Assembly: GCA_036383955.1 (NCBI GenBank)
Contig: DASVNH010000173.1
Coordinates: forward strand, 16,343-80,342
Reading direction: 5' to 3'
Length of the DNA stretch: 64,000 nucleotides
DNA from: JACQFK01 sp036383955
Lineage (GTDB): Bacteria; Planctomycetota; MHYJ01; JACPRB01
This document shows positions 16,549-24,706 of this stretch, piece by piece (within the stretch, counting starts at the first letter, position 1; every line of letters starts with the position of its first letter). The translations under genes were made by a program, and so were the position numbers. The notes below the pieces were generated by a model, which was given only the letters and a program-made list of their open reading frames with translations, made no database searches and had not been told where the DNA came from.

Positions 16549-18837
16549 TCAGCTCAGGGCGCGCCCGTTCGCGAGGACCACCTCGCCCAGCCCGTTCACC
16601 GTCTCGAAGGCCAGGCCGCCGTCGGAGGACCAGAGCGACGTCCGCAGCGTCTCGCCCGGGTACACCGGCTTGTTGAAGCGGACCTCGAGGCGGTGCAGGG
16701 GCCGGGGCAGCTGCTTCGCCACCCGCGCCAGCGTGCAGAGCCCGTGCAGGATCACGCCCTTGAAGCCCACCGACTTCGCCAGCGCCTCGTCCAGGTGGAT
16801 CGGGTTGTCGTCGCCCGACACCGCCGCGTAGCGCTTCGGCAGGTCCGCGAACGTCATCGTGTCGAAGGTCTTGTCCGGCGCCGGCCGCGCCGGCGGAGCC
16901 GCCTTCTCGCCGGCCGCCGCCTTGGCGTCGCCCCGGAAGAAGAGCCGCGACTCCATCTCCACCCGGAGCTCGCCTTCGCAGTAGACCTTCGTCCCGAAGT
17001 TCAGCAGCTGCCCCGAGCCCTTGTCCTCGATCGACAGCACCCGGCCGCGCACGCTCAGGAGGTCGAGCGCCTTCAGCGGCTTGTGGAACACGAAGACCTG
17101 CTCCCCGTGCACCATCCGCGTGAAGTCGCCCGTGAAGTCCGGATCCGAAAAGAACTTCGTGAACGGCTCCTTGATCAGCGTCACCGGGAAGATCGGCGAG
17201 TCCGGGTCCCCGACCACCTCGTTATAGGCCGCCATCCGCTCCCCTTTGAGGAGGATCGGCGCGGCCGTGTACAGGCGCCCCACCAGCGCGCGCTTCAGGC
17301 CCTTCTCGGGCTCGAAGCGGAACATCTGCCGGAACTTCAGCCAGCTCGGCAGGTGCGTGACCTTCACCTTGCCGTCCGCGAGCGCCTTCTGGCCGTCGAT
17401 CGACCCCTCGAGCAGCCCGCCCAGCGTGGCCGCGTCGGTCGTCAGCACGCAGGTCGGCGCCGCGATCGGCGGCTTCAGGAAGCAGACCTTGTCCTTGATC
17501 TCGAGCGTCCGCCCCTGGCCGTCGACCTTGAACAGGATCGTCCCGTTGAAGCCCGCCGCCTTGTCCGGCAGGAACTGCGCCGGCAGCCGCGAGAGGAGCG
17601 AGGGGAGGTCGACTTCCGCCGCGGGGGCCGCCTTGGGGGCGGCCGCCGTCGCGCCGGCCTCGACGGCCGCCTTGAGCTTCTTGAAGTCGAAGACCTTCCC
17701 GAACTTGCCGAGGTCGGGCACCTTCGTCGCCTTGAGCTTGCCGGCCATGAAGGCCATGTCGCCCTTCACGCGGCCCTCGACCATGCCCGCCAGCGTGTCC
17801 GCGTCCGTGCTGATCACGCAGGTCGGCGCGGCCGGCGCGCCTTCCGCGACCTTCACCGCCTGGTTCTTCACCTCGACCGTGAAGTCGCCCGCGCCGGCGA
17901 TCGCGAAGTGCATCGTCGACTCCCACCCGGCCGACTTCGCCGCGTCGAAGGCCCCGGGCAGCGCCCGGATGATCGCGGCGATCTTGTTCGAACCCCCCGT
18001 AGCTGGCGCCGCGGGCGCCGCGGAGGGGGGCGCATGCACGAACTCGCCCACTTCGGCGGGCGTCCAGGCCTCCTTTTTCTCCTTGCCGGCCGTGAGCTCC
18101 ATCCGGTACTCGAAGAGATGCCGGCCGTGCACGCCGAGGATCCGGCCCGTGACGTCCTTCGCCGCCTCGCTCGCGAGGAAGACCACGACGGGCGACACGT
18201 CCTCCGGCCGGTACTCGCGGGGCACGCTCTCGATGTCGCTGGTCATCCGCGTCTTCGCGATCGGCGCGATCGCGTTGACCGTGATCCCGTCCTTGCCGAG
18301 CTCCATCGCGGCCGTCAGCGTGAAGCCGTAGATCCCCGCCTTCGCCGCGCTGTAGTTCGCCTGCCCGAAGTTGCCTTTCAGCCCGGCGACGGACGTCGTG
18401 TTCACGATCCGCCCGCCCCGCCCTTTCTCCTTCATGACCCGCGCCGCCGCCCGCGTGCACGCGAACGTGCCGCGCAGGTGCACCGCGAGCACCGAGTCCC
18501 ACATCTCGTCGGTCATGTTGTGGATCGTCTTGTCGCGCAGGATCCCGGCGTTGTTCACCAGGACGTCGACGCCCCCGAAGGCCTCGACGGCCTTCGCCAC
18601 GATCTTCTCCGCCCCGTCGGCGACGGAGTCGTAGCAGGCGACGGCCTGCCCGCCGGCCTTCTTGATCTCCTCGACGACCGCGTCCGCCGGCCGCCCGGCG
18701 CCCGAGGTGCCGTCGCGGTTGACGCCCGGGTCGTTGACGACGACCTTCGCGCCCTCCGCGGCGAGGGCCAGCGCGTGGCAGCGCCCGAGGCCGCCGCCGG
18801 CGCCCGTGACGATCGCGACTTTGTCTTGGAGGAGCAT
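16549..18837 (-). CDS. MFE-2-like multifunctional beta-oxidation protein (SDR, two SCP2 domains, MaoC hydratase)
   Basis: 762 residues. Domains in order: a short-chain dehydrogenase (1-250; TGAGGGLG cofactor motif, NNAG, catalytic Ser149, Tyr162, Lys166) of the D-3-hydroxyacyl-CoA type; an Ala/Pro linker; a first SCP2 sterol-carrier domain (about 283-388); a second Ala/Pro linker; a second SCP2 domain (about 410-505); then a double hot-dog MaoC region (about 510-762) with the hydratase-2 motif SGDDNPIHLDEA. Eukaryotic peroxisomal MFE-2 has the same parts but in the order dehydrogenase, hydratase, SCP2. The enzyme should hydrate 2-enoyl-CoA and oxidise the D-3-hydroxyacyl-CoA. It is the last gene of the padR-acyl-CoA dehydrogenase-thiolase operon. 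Confidence 0.93.
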   Translation of the reverse strand: MLLQDKVAIVTGAGGGLGRCHALALAAEGAKVVVNDPGVNRDGTSGAGRPADAVVEEIKKAGGQAVACYDSVADGAEKIVAKAVEAFGGVDVLVNNAGILRDKTIHNMTDEMWDSVLAVHLRGTFACTRAAARVMKEKGRGGRIVNTTSVAGLKGNFGQANYSAAKAGIYGFTLTAAMELGKDGITVNAIAPIAKTRMTSDIESVPREYRPEDVSPVVVFLASEAAKDVTGRILGVHGRHLFEYRMELTAGKEKKEAWTPAEVGEFVHAPPSAAPAAPATGGSNKIAAIIRALPGAFDAAKSAGWESTMHFAIAGAGDFTVEVKNQAVKVAEGAPAAPTCVISTDADTLAGMVEGRVKGDMAFMAGKLKATKVPDLGKFGKVFDFKKLKAAVEAGATAAAPKAAPAAEVDLPSLLSRLPAQFLPDKAAGFNGTILFKVDGQGRTLEIKDKVCFLKPPIAAPTCVLTTDAATLGGLLEGSIDGQKALADGKVKVTHLPSWLKFRQMFRFEPEKGLKRALVGRLYTAAPILLKGERMAAYNEVVGDPDSPIFPVTLIKEPFTKFFSDPDFTGDFTRMVHGEQVFVFHKPLKALDLLSVRGRVLSIEDKGSGQLLNFGTKVYCEGELRVEMESRLFFRGDAKAAAGEKAAPPARPAPDKTFDTMTFADLPKRYAAVSGDDNPIHLDEALAKSVGFKGVILHGLCTLARVAKQLPRPLHRLEVRFNKPVYPGETLRTSLWSSDGGLAFETVNGLGEVVLANGRALS

Positions 18838-18840
18838 GGC

Positions 18841-19938
18841 TTAAGTCCTCTGAAGGAGCACGGCGAGTCCCTGGCCCATGCCGATGCAGAGCGTGACCAG
18901 CCCCGTCTTGAGCTCGCGCTTCTCGAGCTCGTGCAGCAGCGTCACGACGAGGCGCGCGCCCGAGCAGCCCAGCGGGTGGCCGAGCGCCACCGCGCCGCCG
19001 TTCACGTTCACGCGCGCGGGATCCGCGCCCGTTTCCTTGAGCCAGGCGAGCACGACCGGCGCGAAGGCCTCGTTGCACTCGAAGAGGTCGACGTCCGACA
19101 TCTTCATCCCGGCCCGCTTCAGGACGTTCTGCGTGGCGCTGATCGGGCCGGTCAGCATGATCGTGGGATCGACGCCCGTCGCCGCCACCGCGACGATCTT
19201 CGCGCGCGGCTTCGCGCCGAGCGCCCGGGCTTTCGCGGGGGAGGCGACGACGACCGCCGCCGCGCCGTCGGAGATCTGGCTGGAGTTGCCCGCGGTGAGC
19301 AGGCCGCCTTCCTTGAAGACCGACTTGAGCGTGGCCAGCTTCTCCAGGCTGGTGTCCTTGCGGGGGCCTTCGTCCTTGCTCACGCCGTCGACCGGCAGGA
19401 TCTCCTTCGACATGTCCGCCGCCAGCGCCTTCTGGTGGCTCTGGAAGCTGAACTCGTCGATCTGCGGGCGGGAGAAGCCCCACTTCTCGGCGATGAACTC
19501 CGCCGAGAGGCCCTGCGGAATGAGCTCGAAGCGCTCGAGGATGCGCGGCGAGAACGGCCCGCCGTCGCTGCCCATCGGGACGCGCGACATGCTCTCCGTG
19601 CCGCCCGCGAGGATCAGGTCCATCTGGCCGGACGCCACCGCCTGGCCGGCGAACGCGATCGCCTGCAGCCCGGAGGCGCAGAGCCGGTTCACGCTCGTGC
19701 CGGGCACGGTCGCCGGGAAGCCCGCGCAGAGCGCCGCGTTGCGCGCCACGTTGAAGCCCTGCTCGCCGGTCGCCGTCACGCAGCCGAGAACGACGTCGTC
19801 GATCTCCTTCAGGCCGTTCCGCTTGGCGAGCGCCGCGAGGACGTCGCCCGCCAGGTCGTCGGAGCGGCGGTGCGAGAGCCCGCCGTTCATCCGCCCGAGG
19901 GGCGTGCGGAGGGCGTCGAGAATCAAGGCCTCAGTCAT
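18841..19938 (-). CDS. Acetyl-CoA C-acyltransferase (thiolase)
   Basis: 365 residues, a little shorter than typical ~390-residue thiolases. The acylated Cys is in NRLCASGLQA, followed by GGTESMSRVPMG; the C-terminal half has NGGAVALGHPLGCSGAR (His general base) and the second Cys in TLCIGMGQG. It cleaves 3-ketoacyl-CoA to acetyl-CoA in beta-oxidation; the degradative role is inferred from the neighbours. Its start overlaps the acyl-CoA dehydrogenase stop by eight bases, and its stop is three bases before the MFE-2-like gene, so the three are one transcript. Confidence 0.95.
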   Translation of the reverse strand: MTEALILDALRTPLGRMNGGLSHRRSDDLAGDVLAALAKRNGLKEIDDVVLGCVTATGEQGFNVARNAALCAGFPATVPGTSVNRLCASGLQAIAFAGQAVASGQMDLILAGGTESMSRVPMGSDGGPFSPRILERFELIPQGLSAEFIAEKWGFSRPQIDEFSFQSHQKALAADMSKEILPVDGVSKDEGPRKDTSLEKLATLKSVFKEGGLLTAGNSSQISDGAAAVVVASPAKARALGAKPRAKIVAVAATGVDPTIMLTGPISATQNVLKRAGMKMSDVDLFECNEAFAPVVLAWLKETGADPARVNVNGGAVALGHPLGCSGARLVVTLLHELEKRELKTGLVTLCIGMGQGLAVLLQRT

Positions 19939-21136
19939 GGCCGTCCCCCTGCTGCAGGTACCGCAGGATGGTGTTCTTCTGGATCTCGGCCGTGCCTTCC
20001 CAGATGCGGTAGATGACCGCGTCCAGGAGCCAGCGGCCGATGTCGTATTCCTTCATGAAGCCGTAGCCGCCGTGGATCTGGAGGGAGTCGAGGCAGTTCT
20101 GGACGGCCACCTCGCCGCACATGTACTTGGCCTGGCTGCCCTCGCCGCGGTTGAAGGGCTCGCCGGCGGTGGCCATCCACGCCGCCTTCCACGTCAGCGC
20201 GCGGGCGGCCTGGAGCTGGGTCTCCATGTCGGCGAGCTTGTGGCCGACGGCCTGGAACTCGATGATCGGCTTCTTCTGCACGCGGGTCTTCGCGTAGGCG
20301 AGGGCGGTCTCGAACGCGGCGCGGGCGATGCCCAGCGCGCCGGCGCCGACCATGACGCGGGAGCCCTCGAGGGTGGCCACCACGCCGGCGATGCCGCCGA
20401 TGCCGTCGCCGCCGAGCTTGTTCTCGGCGGGGACGCGGACGTCCTCCAGCACGACCTCGGTGGTGTTGGAGGCGAGGACGCCCCACTTGAGGTAGTCGCT
20501 CCCGGGCTTGAGGCCCTTGGCGCCCTTCTGGACGATGAAGCCGGCGAGGCCGGCGGCGCGCTCGGTGCCGGACTGGGCGCCGGGGTTGGTCTGGGCGACG
20601 ATGACGTAGGTGTCGGCGATGCCGCCGTTGGTGATGAACTGTTTAGTGCCGTTGAGGATCCAGTCCGAGCCGTCGCGCTTGGCGGAGGTCGAGAGCCCCG
20701 ACACGTTCGACCCGGCGCCGGGCTCGGTGAGGCCGAAGGCGCCGATGTGGGGCATCTTGGGCTCGTTCGACGGGTTGCAGAAGGGCGTCAGCCAGCGCTT
20801 GCGCTGCTCGGGCGTGCCCATGGATTCGATGGCCTTGGCGGTGAGGCCCGACGCGGAGATGTGCACGGCCGCGCCGGCGTCGCCCCAGGAGAGCTCCTCG
20901 GCGATGAGGCAGGTGATGAGGACGTCGTGGATCCCGAGCCCGCCGTAGTCGGCGGGGAAGTAGTAGTCGATGAGGCGCAGGCCGTTGGCCTTGATAAGGA
21001 GCTCGTCGAGCTTCTCCTTGGGGATCTTCTCGCCCCGGCGGTAGTGCAGGTCCGCCAGCGGCCGGATCTCGGTCTTGGCGAAGTCGCGGGCCATGTCCCG
21101 CATCATCCGCTGCTCTTCGTTCAGCGAGAAATCCAT
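19931..21136 (-). CDS. Acyl-CoA dehydrogenase
   Basis: 401 residues, full length. FAD-binding and acyl-CoA motifs are present: AFGLTEPGAGSNVSGLST, the FITNGG loop and the C-terminal IHGGYGFMKEYDIGRWLLDA. The catalytic base is the Glu of IWEGTAEIQ, placed as in short/medium-chain enzymes. It catalyses the first, FAD-dependent step of beta-oxidation. It is the first catabolic gene after padR in the operon. ATG is preceded by GGAGAGGCGAACG, giving a GGAGAGG Shine-Dalgarno. Electron-transfer flavoprotein genes are not in the window. Confidence 0.95.
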   Translation of the reverse strand: MDFSLNEEQRMMRDMARDFAKTEIRPLADLHYRRGEKIPKEKLDELLIKANGLRLIDYYFPADYGGLGIHDVLITCLIAEELSWGDAGAAVHISASGLTAKAIESMGTPEQRKRWLTPFCNPSNEPKMPHIGAFGLTEPGAGSNVSGLSTSAKRDGSDWILNGTKQFITNGGIADTYVIVAQTNPGAQSGTERAAGLAGFIVQKGAKGLKPGSDYLKWGVLASNTTEVVLEDVRVPAENKLGGDGIGGIAGVVATLEGSRVMVGAGALGIARAAFETALAYAKTRVQKKPIIEFQAVGHKLADMETQLQAARALTWKAAWMATAGEPFNRGEGSQAKYMCGEVAVQNCLDSLQIHGGYGFMKEYDIGRWLLDAVIYRIWEGTAEIQKNTILRYLQQGDGHD

Positions 21137-21190
21137 CGTTCGCCTCTCCTAGTTCCCGGTTTCACCGGACAGGACACGATGCCGCGACGT

Positions 21191-21223
21191 CCTTGGGAGT
21201 TGGGGTTTGGGATTTGGGAGTTC
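21191..21223. repeat. GGGAGTT-type heptamer repeat, single copy
   Basis: CCTTGGGAGTTGGGG followed by TTTGGGA and TTTGGGAGTT, in the 96-base spacer between padR and the acyl-CoA dehydrogenase gene. The same sequence forms both arms of the long hairpin at 40422-40533. Here there is only one arm. Confidence 0.7.
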
Positions 21224-21232
21224 GCTCACGCG

Positions 21233-21787
21233 TCATACCCTGGCGACCGTCTTGTCCCGGACCTTGCGGCGCAGGCGCTCGCACCAGCGGGCCTGGATCC
21301 CGGCGACTTCCTTGGTCTTCTCTTTCAGGTAGTAGAGGTGGAACGGCCAGCGGTCGGGGAAATGCTCCTCGATCCGGTGGATGTTCTCGAGCGAGGCGGC
21401 CACGTGGGCCTCGCGCTTGTCGATGGCCCGCAGCAGCGTCTCCGCCGCCAGGTGCGGGGCGAAGAAGAGCGCGATGTCGAACGGCGAGACCAGGCGGTCG
21501 GGCGCGAAGGCCGTCTCCTCGAGCAGCTCCGCGAAGGCCTTCCGGCCCGCCGCCGTGAGGCGGTACACGCGGCGCTCCGGGCGCTTCCCGCGGCGCTCCG
21601 AGACGCCCGCCACCCAGCGGCGCTTCTCGAAGGTCTTGAGCGCGTAGTAGAGCGTGCCCGCGGGGACGTCGAGCAGCCCGGCCCCCCGCTCCTGGAGGGT
21701 CCGGAGCAGGTCGTAGCCGCTCCGGGGCTCCTCGGCGAGGATGCCCAGGATGGACATGGCGTTGGTCGGTTCGATGCGTCCCGGCAT
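21233..21787 (-). CDS. PadR-family transcriptional regulator
   Basis: 184 residues: N-terminal winged helix (about 8-85; SILGILAEEPRSGYDLLRTLQERG, GTLYYALKTFEKRRWVAG, RRVYRLTAAGRKAF) and a C-terminal helical dimerisation region. This fits PadR subfamily proteins of about 180 residues. PadR proteins usually repress neighbouring genes and respond to small hydrophobic or phenolic effectors. It precedes the fatty-acid oxidation genes on the same strand and is the likely regulator. A -10 box TAGAAT and an AAGT-N7-ACTT inverted repeat lie just before its start, suggesting self-repression. Confidence 0.9.
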   Translation of the reverse strand: MPGRIEPTNAMSILGILAEEPRSGYDLLRTLQERGAGLLDVPAGTLYYALKTFEKRRWVAGVSERRGKRPERRVYRLTAAGRKAFAELLEETAFAPDRLVSPFDIALFFAPHLAAETLLRAIDKREAHVAASLENIHRIEEHFPDRWPFHLYYLKEKTKEVAGIQARWCERLRRKVRDKTVARV

Positions 21788-21808
21788 AAGTCTAGTTCAC
21801 TTATTCTA
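21788..21808 (-). promoter_or_regulatory. padR promoter with candidate operator
   Basis: On the minus strand TAGAAT (21803-21808) is followed directly by AAGTGAACTAGACTT (21788-21802) and the ATG. AAGT and ACTT are inverted around seven bases, so a dimeric repressor bound here would block transcription start. Operator function is inferred. Confidence 0.5.
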
Positions 21809-21894
21809 ATTAAAATATACGACGGCGGAGCGCAAGTGTCGAGCCCTAATCGACGTCCCGCGTTATGATCTTTTCCGATGAAAGGGAGGAAGCC

Positions 21895-22911
21895 ATGAGG
21901 ACCGCTCTCGTCGCCCTGTGCGCGCTCGTCGCCGCTCAGGCCGTCCCGCTGAAGTGGCAGAAGGGCAAGGGCTGGGGCTGGGTCTGGGGCCCGAACGACG
22001 AAGTCGGCGCCCTCAACGAGCAGACCGACGCCTCCCGCCTCGCCGCGCTCAAGCTCGCGACGTCCGGCAAGGTCTACGACCTGGGCGTGCTCTACGACCG
22101 GACCTCCTACAAGTGGCCCGGGCACTCCCCCGGCGAGATCATGTCGTTCCGCACCCCCGAGGGCGTCAAGCGGCAGGGCGACCTCCCGGGCGTCATCCAG
22201 GAGAACCCCACCAAGACCGCCTGGCATTCCTGCGCCCTGTTCATGAACGACAACGTGGCGACGCAGATCGACGGCCTGGGCCACGCCACGGAAGGCGACG
22301 ACGACCACTGGTACAACGGCTTCAAGGAGAAGGACTGGGGCGGCAACTGGGGGCCGCGCAAGTGCGACGCCTCCACGATCCCGCCCATCGTCTGCCGCGG
22401 CGTGCTGGTGGACGTCGCGGGCCTGAAGGGCGTCGACGCCCTCCCCTCGAACACCCCCATCTCAAAGGAGGACGTCGAGGCCGCCCTGAAGAAGCAGGGC
22501 GTCGAGCTCCGCTTCGGCGACGCGGTGTTCATCCGCACGGGCACCCTGCGCCACTGGGGCGAGGCGGGCGGCGATCACGCGACCATCGGACGTCATGACT
22601 CCGCCGGCCTCACGCTGGAGACGGCGAAGTGGCTGGTGGAGGAGAAGGGGGCGATCTTCATCGGGAGCGACACGAGCGGCCTCGAATACGGCCCGAAACC
22701 CGAGGACAACGCGGCCTTCCGGGCGAAGTACGGCTCGTTCATGCCGGTGCACAACTACCTGCTGATCCAGCAGGGCGTGCACATCGGCGAGTTCCACAAC
22801 CTGGAGGAGCTGGCCCGCGACCGCGCCTGGGAGTTCTGCTACGTGGCCCTGACGAACAAGATCAAGGGTTCGACGGCCGGCTTCACGCTCCGCCCCATCG
22901 CCCTCCGGTAG
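21895..22911 (+). CDS. Secreted cyclase-family (PF04199-type) metal-dependent hydrolase
   Basis: 338 residues from the ATG at 21895, which has a strong Shine-Dalgarno (GGGAGGAAGCC). Signal peptide MRTALVALCALVAAQA. The body resembles the cyclase/kynurenine-formamidase superfamily, including the metal-site segment NVATQIDGLGHATEG (in the family usually HxGTHxDxxxH, here with the first His region altered to NDN), VCRGVLVDVAGLKG, GDAVFIRTGT and a C-terminal GVHIGEFHNLEEL. It probably hydrolyses an amide or lactone outside the cytoplasm. A TATGAT box lies at 21864-21869. It ends ten bases before a long inverted repeat. Confidence 0.85.
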   Translation: MRTALVALCALVAAQAVPLKWQKGKGWGWVWGPNDEVGALNEQTDASRLAALKLATSGKVYDLGVLYDRTSYKWPGHSPGEIMSFRTPEGVKRQGDLPGVIQENPTKTAWHSCALFMNDNVATQIDGLGHATEGDDDHWYNGFKEKDWGGNWGPRKCDASTIPPIVCRGVLVDVAGLKGVDALPSNTPISKEDVEAALKKQGVELRFGDAVFIRTGTLRHWGEAGGDHATIGRHDSAGLTLETAKWLVEEKGAIFIGSDTSGLEYGPKPEDNAAFRAKYGSFMPVHNYLLIQQGVHIGEFHNLEELARDRAWEFCYVALTNKIKGSTAGFTLRPIALR

Positions 22912-22918
22912 CCCGGCG

Positions 22919-23009
22919 CGTGCGAAAGTCACCTGGTAGCTTTCGCACGACCGGCTGCCTATTTTGTAAACAGGGCAGCGTGCGAAAGCTACCAGGTGAC
23001 TTTCGCACG
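22919..23009. terminator. Nested inverted repeat with perfect 31-bp arms
   Basis: Arms at 22919-22949 and 22979-23009 are exact reverse complements. Each arm is itself a small hairpin, since it begins CGTGCGAAAG and ends CTTTCGCACG. The 29-base loop has a further CTGCC/GGCAG pairing. It fills the gap between convergent genes ending at 22911 and 23010. A bidirectional terminator or a recombination-prone palindrome are both possible. Confidence 0.8.
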
Positions 23010-23177
23010 TTAGTCGTCGACGAACTCTCCGTGGTCGTGTTTCGTTTCCGGGCGGGCGCCCAGGCGGGCGGAGGCGGTCGGAGGGGGCTTGGCGTGGCCG
23101 GCGACCCAGGCGAGCGTGAACGCGGCGACCACGACCGCGAGGCCGACCCAGAACCAGGGCGCCGTCAGGATGTTCAT
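23010..23177 (-). CDS. Small single-pass membrane protein
   Basis: 55 residues from ATG 23177: a hydrophobic helix at about residues 5-27 (APWFWVGLAVVVAAFTLAWVAG), then a hydrophilic tail ending in KHDHGEFVDD. The frame extends 26 residues further upstream but into the divergent promoter area. No clear Shine-Dalgarno. It is convergent with the cyclase gene across the 31-bp-arm inverted repeat, which would serve as its terminator. No family is recognised; it could be an accessory to the divergent cytochrome gene. Confidence 0.45.
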   Translation of the reverse strand: MNILTAPWFWVGLAVVVAAFTLAWVAGHAKPPPTASARLGARPETKHDHGEFVDD

Positions 23178-23227
23178 CACCAGGGCTGAGGGCCCGGCTC
23201 CTCCGCGCGTTACGCGTAACATCGGAC

Positions 23228-24652
23228 GTGCCCGCGGATCCGGTTTCCATGACACGCTTCACCTGCTCCCTCGCGCTCCTCGCCGCGCTGCTCGTGAGCC
23301 AGAACGCGCCCAGGACGGACGATCCGCCGGTCGCGGGTCCGCGGGGGACGTCGAGCTACGCGCCCGTCCACGTCGAGGAGCCGATGGCGGCGCTCATCGA
23401 GCGCATGAAGGCCGCCAAGCCGGAGATCCTGCGGCGCCACCGCACGCTGCTGGACGAGCGCTACGACCTGAGCGACCGGCCGTCGAAGGAAGCCCGCCAC
23501 TTCCGCGGCAAGCCGGTCCAGGAAGGCGTGCGCGTCCGCCTGCCCGCCGGCATGAGTTGGGACCGCCTGGCCGCGATGACCGCCGAGGAGATGCGCGAGA
23601 GGAACCTGTTTCCGCTGGGCTTCCTGCCCCTCCCGCATCCGAACCACGGGGAAGGCGGCATGCTCTTCCCGGCCTTCCAGATCGAGGAGACCAAGCGCCA
23701 GGAAGGGCGCGACCTCGCCCGCTTCGACCTCGACTACGACCTACCCGACCACCTCCTCCCCGAGTTCCCGCCGGCCATGTTCCTCATCTCCCGGCTCGAC
23801 CTCGGCGACGCGTCCCAGGGCAAGCTGGTCACGCTCGAGAACTTCTTCGACCTCTTCAACGGCGTGCTCAATCCCAAGCAGCTCGAAGGCCTTCGCCTCC
23901 TGCTCACGCCGTTCCCGCAGCAGCAGTTCAACCAGACCACCGACCGCCGCTCCGAGAAGCCGCACCGGGGCGTCGCCTGCCTCGACTGCCACGTCAACGG
24001 CCACACCAACGCGGCCACCCATCTGGTGGGCGACCTCCGCCCCCAGGCGTTCCGGCGGAGGATCGACACCCCCGCGCTGCGCGGCGTGAACATCCAGCGG
24101 CTCTTCGGCTCGCAGCGCGCGCTCAAGACCGTCGAGGACTTCACCGAGTTCGAGCAGCGGGCGGCCTACTTCGACGGCGACCACGTGATCGCCTCGAAGA
24201 AGGGCGTCAACCCGCTGGAGCGCGGCACCCAGGTCCACTTCATGGCCGAGTTCCAGGCGCTGCTCGACTTCCCGCCGGCCCCCAAGCTCGGCGTCACCGG
24301 CCGTCTGGATCCGCGGCTGGCCGACGAGGGCGAGCTCCGAGGCGAGGCGCTCTTCCACGGCAAGGCCCGCTGCGCCGAGTGTCACGCCCCGCCGTTCTAC
24401 ACCGACAACCTCATGCACAATCTGCGCACGGAGCGCTTCTTCACGCCGCGCCTCATCAACGGGCGCATGGCGGCCGTGGACGGCCCCATCAAGACCTTCC
24501 CCTTGCGCGGCATCAAGGAGTCGCCGCCCTACCTCCACGACGGCCGGCTGCTGACGCTGGAGGACACGGTCGAGTTCTTCAATCTCATCCTCGAGACCAA
24601 GCTCACGGCCGACGAGAAGAAAGACCTGGTCCGTTTCCTGCGCTGCCTGTAG
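23228..24652 (+). CDS. Secreted dihaem cytochrome c family protein
   Basis: Up to 474 residues. The GTG at 23228 follows a TAACAT -10 box by five bases (near-leaderless); an ATG at 23249 gives a more usual signal peptide (MTRFTCSLALLAALLVSQ) and may be the real start. Two CxxCH haem-c motifs are present: CLDCH at about residue 252 and CAECH at about 388. The second half (RGEALFHGKARCAECHAPPFYTDN and GIKESPPYLHDGRLLTLEDTVEFFN) is typical of dihaem cytochrome-c-peroxidase-like and related proteins. It would move electrons in the periplasm. A perfect 12-bp palindrome, GTTACGCGTAAC, overlaps its promoter (23209-23220). Confidence 0.85.
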   Translation: MPADPVSMTRFTCSLALLAALLVSQNAPRTDDPPVAGPRGTSSYAPVHVEEPMAALIERMKAAKPEILRRHRTLLDERYDLSDRPSKEARHFRGKPVQEGVRVRLPAGMSWDRLAAMTAEEMRERNLFPLGFLPLPHPNHGEGGMLFPAFQIEETKRQEGRDLARFDLDYDLPDHLLPEFPPAMFLISRLDLGDASQGKLVTLENFFDLFNGVLNPKQLEGLRLLLTPFPQQQFNQTTDRRSEKPHRGVACLDCHVNGHTNAATHLVGDLRPQAFRRRIDTPALRGVNIQRLFGSQRALKTVEDFTEFEQRAAYFDGDHVIASKKGVNPLERGTQVHFMAEFQALLDFPPAPKLGVTGRLDPRLADEGELRGEALFHGKARCAECHAPPFYTDNLMHNLRTERFFTPRLINGRMAAVDGPIKTFPLRGIKESPPYLHDGRLLTLEDTVEFFNLILETKLTADEKKDLVRFLRCL

Positions 24653-24706
24653 GAAAACGGGAATATCGGCGGTCGCGCTCCTCTAACCAGGGTAGGGGAG
24701 GGATCT

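Noticed and set aside
16495..20016. Long plus-strand open frame opposite the beta-oxidation genes
   Set aside because: Arg/Ala-rich, no domain, fully antisense to well-supported genes.
22919..23009. Insertion sequence with terminal inverted repeats
   Set aside because: Only 29 bases lie between the arms, there is no transposase and no target-site duplication.
23209..23220. GTTACGCGTAAC palindrome as a specific operator
   Set aside because: It overlaps the cytochrome promoter, but no regulator is linked to it and the 12-mer is not clearly repeated elsewhere in the window, so it is noted only under that gene.
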